This document shows positions 38,801 to 45,699 of a DNA stretch of 64,000 bases, piece by piece. The translations under genes were made by a program, and so were the position numbers. Source of the stretch: Herbinix luporum (GTDB lineage: Bacteria > Bacillota > Clostridia > Lachnospirales > Lachnospiraceae). The stretch is taken from positions 636,001-700,000 of the forward strand of contig NZ_LN879430.1 in assembly GCF_900070325.1 (NCBI RefSeq). Direction: 5' to 3'. The notes under the pieces were generated by a model that was not told where the DNA came from, did no database searches, and saw nothing but the letters and a program-made list of their open reading frames with translations. How positions within the stretch are numbered: position 1 is the first letter of the stretch; the number at the start of each line of letters is the position of its first letter.

Positions 38801-40028
38801 ACCTTTATTTACTAAAGCCATGCGTAGTACCCATACTATCTTAGCCCCACAAATGGCTCCAATTCATTTTGAATTATTAAAGGAAGCAGCCAAAATGAGC
38901 GGATATAAAATGGAGATAATGCCGGCCATGGATAAAACTGCTGTGGATGAGGGCTTAAAATATGTAAATAATGATGTCTGCTATCCGGCCGTTATTATGG
39001 TAGGTCAGATAGTCCAGGCCCTAAAATCCGGCTTATATGACCCTAATAAAACCTCGGTTATAATCACTCAAAGCGGAGGAGGCTGCAGAGCAACCAATTA
39101 TCTTCCCCTATTAAAGTTAGGTCTTAAGGAGGCAGGTTTTCCGGATATTCCATTGATATCTGTCAATACGATAGGCCTTGATAAACAACCGGGCTTTAAA
39201 TACTCCCTTGGTTTGCTAAATCGTGCCCTAATGTCTTTAATATACGGAGATTTATTTATGAGGGTTTTATATAGGACAAGACCTTATGAAAGATTTCCAG
39301 GCTCCGCCAACCTTTTATTTGAAAAATGGTTAGAGATAGCCAAAGAGAATATTAGGGACTGTAATTATAGAAAATACAAATCAAATATAAAATCTATTAT
39401 TGAAGAATTTGATAGATTGGAACTTAAAGATATTAAAAAACCTAAGGTGGGAGTAGTGGGTGAAATTTTGGTTAAATACCATCCTACCGCCAACAATGAT
39501 ATTGTAAATATCATTGAAGAGGAAGGGGCTGAAGCTGTTGTACCTGATCTTATGGATTATCTCTTATATTCTGCTTTTAATGCACGATTCCGATACAAGT
39601 ATCTTGCCGGGAAGAAATTAAATAAGAGCTTGGGGAATCTTGCCATTAACTATATACAAGGCTATCGGAAAATTGTAAGAAAGCAGTTGGAAAAAAGCAG
39701 AAGATTCTCTCCCCCTACACCGATTGAAGAACTGGCCCATATGGCCTCTAAAGTTCTATCACTGGGAAATCAAACAGGAGAGGGCTGGCTGGTTCCTGCG
39801 GAAATGATGGAATTTATAGAACAAGGTATTCATAATATAATATGCGTTCAACCTTTAGCTTGCTTGCCTAACCATGTGACCGGAAAGGGAATGATTAAGC
39901 CTGTAAAAGAACGCTATCCTTTTGCTAATATTGTTCCGATTGATTATGATCCCGGTATATCCAGTGTAAATCAATTAAACCGGATTAAATTGATGCTGTC
40001 TAATGCTTTTGAGAATTTAGGAAATTAG
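35805..40028 (+). CDS. Giant acyl-CoA dehydratase activase-like protein (two BadF ATPases, DUF2229, dehydratase-like end)
   Basis: Cytoplasmic iron-sulfur protein, 1407 residues. Two tandem BadF/HgdC ATPase domains: the first with GIDIGSTT (7-14) and Cys123, Cys162; the second with GIDAGSTT (321-328) and Cys443, Cys482. In HgdC these two Cys bind the [4Fe-4S] cluster at the dimer interface, so this protein may form the cluster within one chain. A CxxCxxxC group (KRCDKCPNHC, about 602-611), a DUF2229 region (from about 670) and a part resembling dehydratase subunits (SGGGCRATNYL, about 1090) follow. The family is widespread in Clostridia but its substrate is unknown. It may activate a 2-hydroxyacyl-CoA dehydratase or another radical enzyme (inference). 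Confidence 0.9.
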   Translation: MAKINLGIDIGSTTVKIVALDNKKLIYQSYERHYSDITNTLVKMISDCYKALGDIRCSVNITGSGGLSVSRWLNLPFSQEVVACSRAVRSYIPLADVAIELGGEDAKITYFKGSVEQRMNGSCAGGTGAFIDQMAALLNTDAKGLNEYAKKSKIIYPIASRCGVFAKTDVQPLINEGARKEDIAASIFQAVVNQTIGGLACGKPIRGRVAFLGGPLYFLSELRKRFTISLKDSCNDFICPENSQLFPAIGAALLGQKENCQSLKVLYNKAEKITDKKDKQSIILTPLFENERQYKEFKDRHEKAKVKWTNLEDYKGKAYLGIDAGSTTTKVVLIGEDGEILFSHYSKNEGNPINKLVSILKQLYDRLPEGVSIAKSTVTGYGEALIKAAFHVDIGVIETVAHYKAANFFQPGVDFILDIGGQDMKCLRIKDKAISSILLNEACSSGCGSFLESFASSLNIPIEDFSKKGLFATAPVDLGTKCTVFMNSKVKQAQKEGADISDLSAGLAYSVIKNALFKVIKVRNDNDLGKKIVVQGGTFYNDGVLRAMELILGRQVIRPEIAGLMGAYGAALYAKEHEEEGKSTDLLSKEEIKDFSISTSGKRCDKCPNHCLLTINTFSNGESFISGNRCERGSGQVDNNKNKLPNLYDYKNRRTFSYRPLPLSEARRGIIGIPRVLNMYENYPFWFTLLTNLGFRVVLSPPSDKKIYEKGLETIPSESTCYPAKLCHGHILSLIEQGVDRIFYPSVVYEKKEYEKVNNHYNCPIVISYPEVVKNNIDEIKNKEVKFISPFLSLDNEKVLIKRIAKEFAEFGVTYREAKVAVSAACKEREQYKKDIRQKGEETLEYLRKHKKKGIILCGKPYHVDPEINHGIAKLISSYGLAVLTEDSVAHLADLDFELRVVDQWTYNSRLYRAAYLTSKEPCLELVQLNSFGCGIDAVTSDQISEILDSGGKMYTMLKIDEGNNLGAAKIRIRSLLAAMEEREKNNLWQKRKKISYQRPLFTKAMRSTHTILAPQMAPIHFELLKEAAKMSGYKMEIMPAMDKTAVDEGLKYVNNDVCYPAVIMVGQIVQALKSGLYDPNKTSVIITQSGGGCRATNYLPLLKLGLKEAGFPDIPLISVNTIGLDKQPGFKYSLGLLNRALMSLIYGDLFMRVLYRTRPYERFPGSANLLFEKWLEIAKENIRDCNYRKYKSNIKSIIEEFDRLELKDIKKPKVGVVGEILVKYHPTANNDIVNIIEEEGAEAVVPDLMDYLLYSAFNARFRYKYLAGKKLNKSLGNLAINYIQGYRKIVRKQLEKSRRFSPPTPIEELAHMASKVLSLGNQTGEGWLVPAEMMEFIEQGIHNIICVQPLACLPNHVTGKGMIKPVKERYPFANIVPIDYDPGISSVNQLNRIKLMLSNAFENLGN

Positions 40029-40054
40029 CTATAACTGGATAAAAAAGTTAAAAG

Positions 40055-40084
40055 CTATTGCAGATATTGTAAATTATGTTATAA
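40055..40084 (+). promoter_or_regulatory. Probable promoter of the hydrolase lipoprotein gene
   Basis: TTGCAG-like -35 at about 40057, 16 bases, TATAAT at about 40079. An operator-like inverted repeat lies just downstream. Confidence 0.5.
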
Positions 40085-40107
40085 TAATGTAAAGTATTGA
40101 CAGTCAG

Positions 40108-40146
40108 TGTACATCGTACATGACAATTAGCCATGTACGATGTACA
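40108..40146 (+). promoter_or_regulatory. Perfect 15-bp inverted repeat, likely operator
   Basis: TGTACATCGTACATG (40108-40122) and its exact reverse complement (40132-40146) are separated by 9 bases. Each arm is itself a small palindrome (TGTAC-atc-GTACA), giving four half-sites. There is no T-tract, so it is not a terminator. It lies just downstream of a promoter-like sequence and 30 bases before a TTG start. Confidence 0.7.
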
Positions 40147-40177
40147 TAATATTTTGTATATTGCAAGGAGGAGAAAA

Positions 40178-41425
40178 TTGAAAAGAAATTTTATAATAAT
40201 TTTACTTATAGGTATTTTAATAGGATTGACCGCTTGTAGGGATAAATCCAGCCTTAATACAGCAGTTGAGGATAAGAAAGAATTATCGCTTATAGAACTA
40301 AGTAAAACCCTTGCCTTACAGATGAGTAAAGGGGAACTTAAGGAAACAATTGATGCCTTATCCTTATCAACAAGTGAGCAGCTTACAGAGGAAGATATAA
40401 AAAAGGTCTGGGATCAAATTCTACCTAATCTAGGGGATTTTATAGATATAGGGGATACCAGTGAAGAAACTATAGAAAATCATAAAGTAGTTAATGTTAT
40501 TTTAAATTATCAAAATAGTGGAGTGCGGGTAAGCTTTACATATAATAAGGACAAAGAGATAGAAGGATTATGGATAAAGTATGAACCATATAAAGTTGAA
40601 ATCATATCTAATGATAAGTTCGAAGAATTTGAGATATCATTTGGAGATCATAAGCAGCCGGTGGAAGGTATTTTAACACTACCTAAAAATATTCATAATC
40701 CCCCAGTTGCTATCTTAGTACCTGGGTCTGGAAATCATAATGCGGATGAAACTATTGGAATTAATAGACCCTTTAGGGATTTGGCTTACGGACTGGCAAG
40801 TCATGGTGTTGCGGTAATACGTTATCATGAGAGTGTTTCACAATATGATAAGCCAGAATTTACAATACAGGACGATTGTTTAAATGATGCTAGCATGGCC
40901 ATAAAATATGCACAAAATTGTGGCAAAGTAGATACTGATGGAATATATGTAATAGGACATAGTCTTGGGGCAATGATGGCAGCTAAAATTGCCGCAGATA
41001 ATGAGGAAGTAGATGGTATAGTTAGTCTTGCCGGAAGTCCCAGAAGACTTGAAGATATAATAGTTGATCAAAATGAAATCCTACTTAAAGCTACTGAAAC
41101 TGTAACGGAAGAAATGTATAAAGTTCAGATGAATCAGATTAATATGCAGGTGGAGAAAATCAAAGGTTTAAAGGAGAGTAGTGGAGAGATAATCTTAGGT
41201 TATCCTGATTCCTTTTGGTATAGTTTAAATCAGATTGATGTAGCTGATATAGTTAAAAATCTGAATATACCTATATTTATAGCACAGGGAAGTAAAGACT
41301 TTCAGATATATGCAGATATCGATTACCTGGCCTGGCAGGATTTGCTTAAGGATAGGGATAATGTTGTTTTTCGTCTCTATGATAATTTGAATCATTTATT
41401 TATGACTTCTAACGGTAAGTGGTAA
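40178..41425 (+). CDS. Alpha/beta hydrolase lipoprotein, C-terminally truncated
   Basis: Exported serine hydrolase, 415 residues. A lipoprotein signal (ILIGLTAC then RDKSS) is followed by a DUF3887-like domain (about 35-150) and an alpha/beta hydrolase fold with the nucleophile in IGHSLGAM and a late His in LNHLF. I chose TTG 40178 because GGAGGAG lies just before it and the signal starts there. Relatives continue about 40 residues past NHLF, but this one stops after MTSNGKW and an ABC-exporter remnant begins 3 bases later. The gene was probably cut by the same event that left that remnant. Catalytic residues remain, so activity is possible. Confidence 0.8.
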   Translation: MKRNFIIILLIGILIGLTACRDKSSLNTAVEDKKELSLIELSKTLALQMSKGELKETIDALSLSTSEQLTEEDIKKVWDQILPNLGDFIDIGDTSEETIENHKVVNVILNYQNSGVRVSFTYNKDKEIEGLWIKYEPYKVEIISNDKFEEFEISFGDHKQPVEGILTLPKNIHNPPVAILVPGSGNHNADETIGINRPFRDLAYGLASHGVAVIRYHESVSQYDKPEFTIQDDCLNDASMAIKYAQNCGKVDTDGIYVIGHSLGAMMAAKIAADNEEVDGIVSLAGSPRRLEDIIVDQNEILLKATETVTEEMYKVQMNQINMQVEKIKGLKESSGEIILGYPDSFWYSLNQIDVADIVKNLNIPIFIAQGSKDFQIYADIDYLAWQDLLKDRDNVVFRLYDNLNHLFMTSNGKW

Positions 41426-41427
41426 AT

Positions 41428-41822
41428 GTAGCAAAGATGGCAGGTATTCATTCATATATTAAGCGGCTTCCCGAGGGATATAATACCATTATAAATGAGG
41501 ATAGGATGGTATGAACATATCCAAAGGCCAAAAGCAGCTTCTTACTATAGCCAGGGCCATGCTTATGGATGCAAAGATGCTGATACTTGATGAAGCAACC
41601 TCCAATGTAGATACCAGAACAGAAATCAAGATACAAAAAGCCATGAGAAAACTTATGGAGCAAAAGACTTGTTTTGTCATAGCCCATAGATTGTCTACTA
41701 TTCAGGGAGCCGATAATATTCTGGTAGTGGATAAAGGAGATATAGTGGAACAGGGAACCCATAAGGAGCTTATGGAGAAGAAGGGCTTTTACTACAAACT
41801 ATATATCTCTCAATTTGATTAA
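41428..41822 (+). pseudogene. ABC exporter ATPase C-terminal remnant with frameshift
   Basis: Two consecutive frames give the end of an ABC exporter. The first (41428-41511) reads VAKMAGIHSYIKRLPEGYNTI and ends in TGA at 41512. The second (from ATG 41511) resumes with [20 protein letters not shown], the signature motif, then [14 protein letters not shown] (Walker B, D-loop) and the H-loop [12 protein letters not shown]. The membrane domain and Walker A are missing. One frameshift separates the LPEGY region and the signature. It cannot hydrolyse ATP on its own. The fragment abuts the truncated hydrolase gene. Confidence 0.88.
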
Positions 41823-41823
41823 A

Positions 41824-41902
41824 GGTACCATTACCATGAACAAATTAAGAACAAAAGATAATTTTGTTTACAACTTGTTCATGGTAGCAGGTACCCTTTT
41901 TT
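41824..41902. terminator. Long hairpin terminator between convergent genes
   Basis: GGTACC and TACCATGAACAA (41824-41843) pair with TTGTTCATGGTA and GGTACC (41875-41895), then CTTTTTT. It ends the ABC remnant transcript. On the other strand it ends the aro operon less clearly. Confidence 0.8.
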
Positions 41903-41905
41903 ATT

Positions 41906-43198
41906 TCAGTTTTGCAAGTTTATTAAATCTTTAAAAAATCCCGGATAGGATATGGCAACACATTCTGAATCTAGGATATTTGTATCACCATCAGCCATTA
42001 GGCCGGCAATAGCAAAGGCCATGGCAATTCGATGATCCATCTTAGAATCGATGGTGGCACCATGAAGAGGTTTTCCCCCATTAATAATCATTCCGTCATC
42101 GGTTGCTTCAATATCTGCCCCCATACGGGAGAGATTATCTACTATTACATCAATTCTATTGGATTCTTTAACTTTTAATTCCTGGGCATCCCTTATAACG
42201 GTCCTTCCTTTTGCAAAGCAGGAGAGTACAGCGATAATAGGAATCTCGTCTATTAGGGTAGGAATAATACTGCCACCGATGTTGACTCCCTTAAGATTAC
42301 TGTGACGAACCAGTAAATCTGCTGATAGTTCGTTGCCATTTTCTTTAATATTTTCTAATTTTATATCTGCTCCCATCATCTGGCATACTTTTAGTATCCC
42401 TGCTCGGGTAGGATTAATGCCCACATTTTTAATCAGCAGTTCAGAGTTGGGTACTATAAGTGCCGCTGCAATAAAATAGGCGGCAGAGGAGATATCTCCG
42501 GGAATATCTATTTTTCTTCCGGTAAGTGAAGGTCTTGGCTTAACGGATACGGTATTATCTATTGATTTTACCTCAGCACCAAAGTTTGTTAGCATTAGCT
42601 CCGTATGGTTTCTTGATATAGCCGGTTCTGTAACTAGAGTGTCTCCTTCTGCATAAAGGCCTGCCAAAAGAAGACAGGATTTAACCTGGGCAGAGGCCAC
42701 AGGGGAATTGTAATGTATGCCTTTTAATGACGGACATTTTGAGCTGTTTATGCTTAAGGGAGCACAACCATTATGATTAAGGCTTTCTATATCTGCCCCC
42801 ATTTGTTTTAGGGGGGTAAGTATCCTCTTCATAGGTCTGCTTTGAATAGAAGAGTCACCGGTAATAAGGGAAGAAAAATTTTGACCGCATAATATGCCGG
42901 ACATTAGACGTATTGTAGTTCCGCTATTTCCTACATTAAGTATATCATTTTGCGCTTTTAAACCATCCAGGCCTTTGCCCTCTATAACTACTTTTTCATT
43001 CTGAAAATCTATGTCTATATTAATGCCCAGACGGCGAAAACATGAGATGGTTGCTAGACAGTCTTCACCCAGTAAAAAATGATTTACCTCTGTTTTTCCA
43101 TTAGCCAGTGCTCCAATCATAACCCCACGGTGGGAAATGGACTTATCACCGGGAACAGTTATGTATCCTTTTAAGGGATTTCTTTTTTTTATTATCAT
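41906..43198 (-). CDS. aroA: 3-Phosphoshikimate 1-carboxyvinyltransferase (EPSP synthase)
   Basis: Joins shikimate 3-phosphate and phosphoenolpyruvate in the shikimate pathway, in the cytoplasm. 430 residues, normal length. N-terminal GDKSISHRGVMIGALANG, then LNVGNSGTTIRLMSGIL, SRPMKRIL, the catalytic region IPTLIDEIPIIAVL, and KVKESNRID and MDHRIAMAFAIAGL near the end. Ala96-region (GNSGTT) looks class II-like in the short motif; I cannot assign glyphosate sensitivity. Third gene of the aro operon, 29 bases after tyrA, with AAAGGAGCTTTGAT as ribosome site. Confidence 0.96.
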   Translation of the reverse strand: MIIKKRNPLKGYITVPGDKSISHRGVMIGALANGKTEVNHFLLGEDCLATISCFRRLGINIDIDFQNEKVVIEGKGLDGLKAQNDILNVGNSGTTIRLMSGILCGQNFSSLITGDSSIQSRPMKRILTPLKQMGADIESLNHNGCAPLSINSSKCPSLKGIHYNSPVASAQVKSCLLLAGLYAEGDTLVTEPAISRNHTELMLTNFGAEVKSIDNTVSVKPRPSLTGRKIDIPGDISSAAYFIAAALIVPNSELLIKNVGINPTRAGILKVCQMMGADIKLENIKENGNELSADLLVRHSNLKGVNIGGSIIPTLIDEIPIIAVLSCFAKGRTVIRDAQELKVKESNRIDVIVDNLSRMGADIEATDDGMIINGGKPLHGATIDSKMDHRIAMAFAIAGLMADGDTNILDSECVAISYPGFFKDLINLQN

Positions 43199-43227
43199 AT
43201 CAAAGCTCCTTTAACTATTTTAAAGAA

Positions 43228-44358
43228 TCACCTTTCATGTATATGGTAGTGGTGTCTTTTAAGTAATTCTTTTGCAGCTTCTTCAGATTCCTCATCATAA
43301 AATTCTATGCGAAGGACACCTTCTTCAAATTCTCTGTTATGAATAATACCGATATTTTTTATACTGATATGATTACCGGCAAGCAAGGCAGCAATGGAGG
43401 CTATGGCACCGGTCTCATCTATAATATCCACATATATTTCAAAGATTCTGTTTATAAGACCGATAGATTTATTAGGTATACTGTCTCTAAATTCTCCTGC
43501 CGTATCAAACATTTTATATAGATATTCTCCGTCCATTTCATCCAAGGCATGATAAGCTGTCTCTAGCTTTTTGATATATCTGTTTAAAATATTTTTTATT
43601 ACCTTGGAATTGGTAAGACAGATGTTTTGCCACATTTGCGGTGATGAAGAGGCTATTCTTGTAATATCCTTAAAACCTCCTGCGGCCAGCTGCTTCATCA
43701 TTTTTGAAATATCCCCGGATTCCCTTATTAGGTTTACCAAGGTGGCAGCTATAATATGGGGAAGGTGGCTAATTGCCGCTGTAATTTCATCATGTTCTTT
43801 AGGGTCTAGAATGATTGGTATAGAACCCATTTCTTCAATCAGATTTAGCAGTATCTTTAATTTGTCCGCCGAAGTGTTACTGGTAGGTGTAAGGATATAA
43901 TAAGCATTTTCCAGCAATAAAGCATAGGAGTTGACATATCCTGTTTTTTCGGAACCGGTCATGGGATGGCCCCCGATAAATACATCCTCCATTTCAAGCT
44001 TAGTTACTGCCTGGTGAATGTTATCCTTTACACTTCCCACATCGGTTATGATACATGAGGGTTTTACAATGTGTTTTAAATTCTCCAGATATGAGACATT
44101 TGCAAGTACAGGGGCACAAAGGAAAATAATATCGCAATCAGGAAAGCCCTCTGTTAGGTTTCCCGTCACATAATCAAGTACACCGTCAGATAGAGCCTCT
44201 TTAAAATCAGCACTGGGAGGATTGGCATGATGATCATAGGCATATAAAAGGGTATGGGGGCGGCTCTTTTTAATTGCCCTGGCAATGGAGCCCCCAATTA
44301 ATCCAAATCCTATAAAACCTATTTTATTTATTATAAAATCAGCATCCGTATCTTTCAT
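43228..44358 (-). CDS. tyrA: Prephenate dehydrogenase with C-terminal ACT domain
   Basis: Oxidative decarboxylation of prephenate to 4-hydroxyphenylpyruvate for tyrosine, NAD-dependent. 376 residues. Nucleotide motif GFGLIGGSIARAIK at about 16-29, catalytic His in GGHPMTGSEKTGY, a helical dimer domain, then an ACT domain (about 300-376, IYVDIIDETGAIASIAALLA) that likely binds tyrosine for feedback. Middle gene of the operon, 9 bases after aroF and coupled to it. ATG is behind ATAGGAGGAGTAA. Confidence 0.95.
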   Translation of the reverse strand: MKDTDADFIINKIGFIGFGLIGGSIARAIKKSRPHTLLYAYDHHANPPSADFKEALSDGVLDYVTGNLTEGFPDCDIIFLCAPVLANVSYLENLKHIVKPSCIITDVGSVKDNIHQAVTKLEMEDVFIGGHPMTGSEKTGYVNSYALLLENAYYILTPTSNTSADKLKILLNLIEEMGSIPIILDPKEHDEITAAISHLPHIIAATLVNLIRESGDISKMMKQLAAGGFKDITRIASSSPQMWQNICLTNSKVIKNILNRYIKKLETAYHALDEMDGEYLYKMFDTAGEFRDSIPNKSIGLINRIFEIYVDIIDETGAIASIAALLAGNHISIKNIGIIHNREFEEGVLRIEFYDEESEEAAKELLKRHHYHIHER

Positions 44359-44367
44359 TTACTCCTC

Positions 44368-45381
44368 CTATAAATTTTTGCCCAATAAATTGATCAGTGG
44401 TTTCAGAGTACTTGTCAAATCTTCAAATTGCTCAAAGGACAAGGATTGAGGACCGTCGCTTAAGGCAATTGAGGGATCGGGGTGGGTTTCTATCATAAGC
44501 CCGTCTGCCCCTGCGGCAATAGCAGCCATTGACATGGATTTTACATAGGATCTGACACCGGTGGCATGGCTAGGATCAACTATAATAGGAAGGTGGCTTT
44601 TTGACTTTATAACCGGTACAGCACTAATGTCTAAGGTGTTTCTAGTTGCTGTTTCAAAGGTTCGAATTCCCCGTTCACAAAGGACAACATTGGGATTACC
44701 TTCTGCTATTATATATTCTGCCGCATTTAGCCATTCATCAATTGTAGCCGACAGACCCCGTTTTAATAATACAGGGAGTCCGGTTTTTCCTGCTTCCTTT
44801 AATAGATAGAAATTTTGCATATTTCTAGCTCCGATCTGAAGCATGTCTACATATTTTATGGCTGCCTCTATGGCATTAAGGCTTGTTACCTCGCAAATAA
44901 CAGGAAGACCGGTTTCTTCCCTGGCTTCTTTCATATAAGATAATCCTTCTTCCTCAAGTCCTTGGAATGCATAGGGTGAAGTTCTTGGCTTATAAGCACC
45001 CCCACGTAATATATGGGCTCCGGCCTTTTTAATAGCATGGGCAGTATCAAGAAGTTGCTTTCTGCTTTCTATAGCACAAGGACCGGACATTATTACTGTG
45101 GTGTCTCCCCCTATTATCACATTTCCAACTTTTACTTTGGTAGGTTCAGGGTGGAATTTCTTATTGGCAAGCTTATAGCTTTCTGTAACGGAAACAATTT
45201 TATCTACATCTTCATATATTTCTAAGTTTTGGTCTACCAGTTTTGACTTATCACCGACTACTCCGATAATAGTAACTTCATGGCCATCTGATATATGTGC
45301 ATTTAAGCCCCTTTCTTCTATGATGGCTTTTATTTTTTGAATGGATTCTGGTTTTGCATTTGGCTTCATTACAATAATCAT
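44368..45381 (-). CDS. aroF: 3-Deoxy-7-phosphoheptulonate synthase, type I-beta
   Basis: First step of aromatic amino acid synthesis (PEP plus erythrose 4-phosphate). 337 residues: an N-terminal ferredoxin-like regulatory domain (about 1-70, MIIVMKPNAKPESIQKIKA), then the barrel with SGPCAIESRKQL, GGAYKPRTSPYAFQG, GARNMQNF, LKRGLSATIDEW, and DPSHATGVRSYVKSM. This beta-class layout is typical of Thermotoga and Bacillus enzymes. First gene of the operon with aroA and tyrA, driven by a consensus promoter about 95 bases upstream. ATG is behind AGGAGTTTTTTAT. Confidence 0.96.
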   Translation of the reverse strand: MIIVMKPNAKPESIQKIKAIIEERGLNAHISDGHEVTIIGVVGDKSKLVDQNLEIYEDVDKIVSVTESYKLANKKFHPEPTKVKVGNVIIGGDTTVIMSGPCAIESRKQLLDTAHAIKKAGAHILRGGAYKPRTSPYAFQGLEEEGLSYMKEAREETGLPVICEVTSLNAIEAAIKYVDMLQIGARNMQNFYLLKEAGKTGLPVLLKRGLSATIDEWLNAAEYIIAEGNPNVVLCERGIRTFETATRNTLDISAVPVIKSKSHLPIIVDPSHATGVRSYVKSMSMAAIAAGADGLMIETHPDPSIALSDGPQSLSFEQFEDLTSTLKPLINLLGKNL

Positions 45382-45475
45382 ATAAAAAACTCCTTTAACT
45401 ATATATTCTATATATTAAGCAATCTAAGATTCTTTAAACATAATAGAATCCAATAATTTTTTTAATCTTAGGGGA

Positions 45476-45504
45476 ATTATACTCTTAATCAAACTCTCTG
45501 TCAA
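45476..45504 (-). promoter_or_regulatory. Consensus promoter of the aroF-tyrA-aroA operon
   Basis: On the minus strand TTGACA (45504-45499), 17 bases, TATAAT (45481-45476), a perfect match to the housekeeping consensus. The leader of about 90 bases contains GATTCT/AGAATC (45428-45450), a short possible hairpin. Confidence 0.88.
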
Positions 45505-45586
45505 TACTCTGATTGTTTAAAGCGTTACGGTTTAAAGTGCAAAACTATATATTTACAATATAATTGTTAAATATTCCGTAAAACTA

Positions 45587-45615
45587 TTGTAATCACAGGG
45601 TTTATTTAGTAAAAT
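45587..45615 (+). promoter_or_regulatory. Promoter of the EF-G paralogue
   Basis: TTGTAA (45587-45592), 17 bases, TAAAAT (45610-45615). Back to back with the aro promoter in a 318-base divergent region with no further gene. Confidence 0.7.
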
Positions 45616-45699
45616 AAACTAAGAGGTATAATTGGGTAACAACATATTGACTTGTTATTACTCTACTACTTACTAAATAATGTAATGGAGGAATATGGT

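Noticed and set aside
41511..41822. Small functional ABC ATPase
   Set aside because: Walker A and membrane domain are missing and a frameshift separates the upstream segment.
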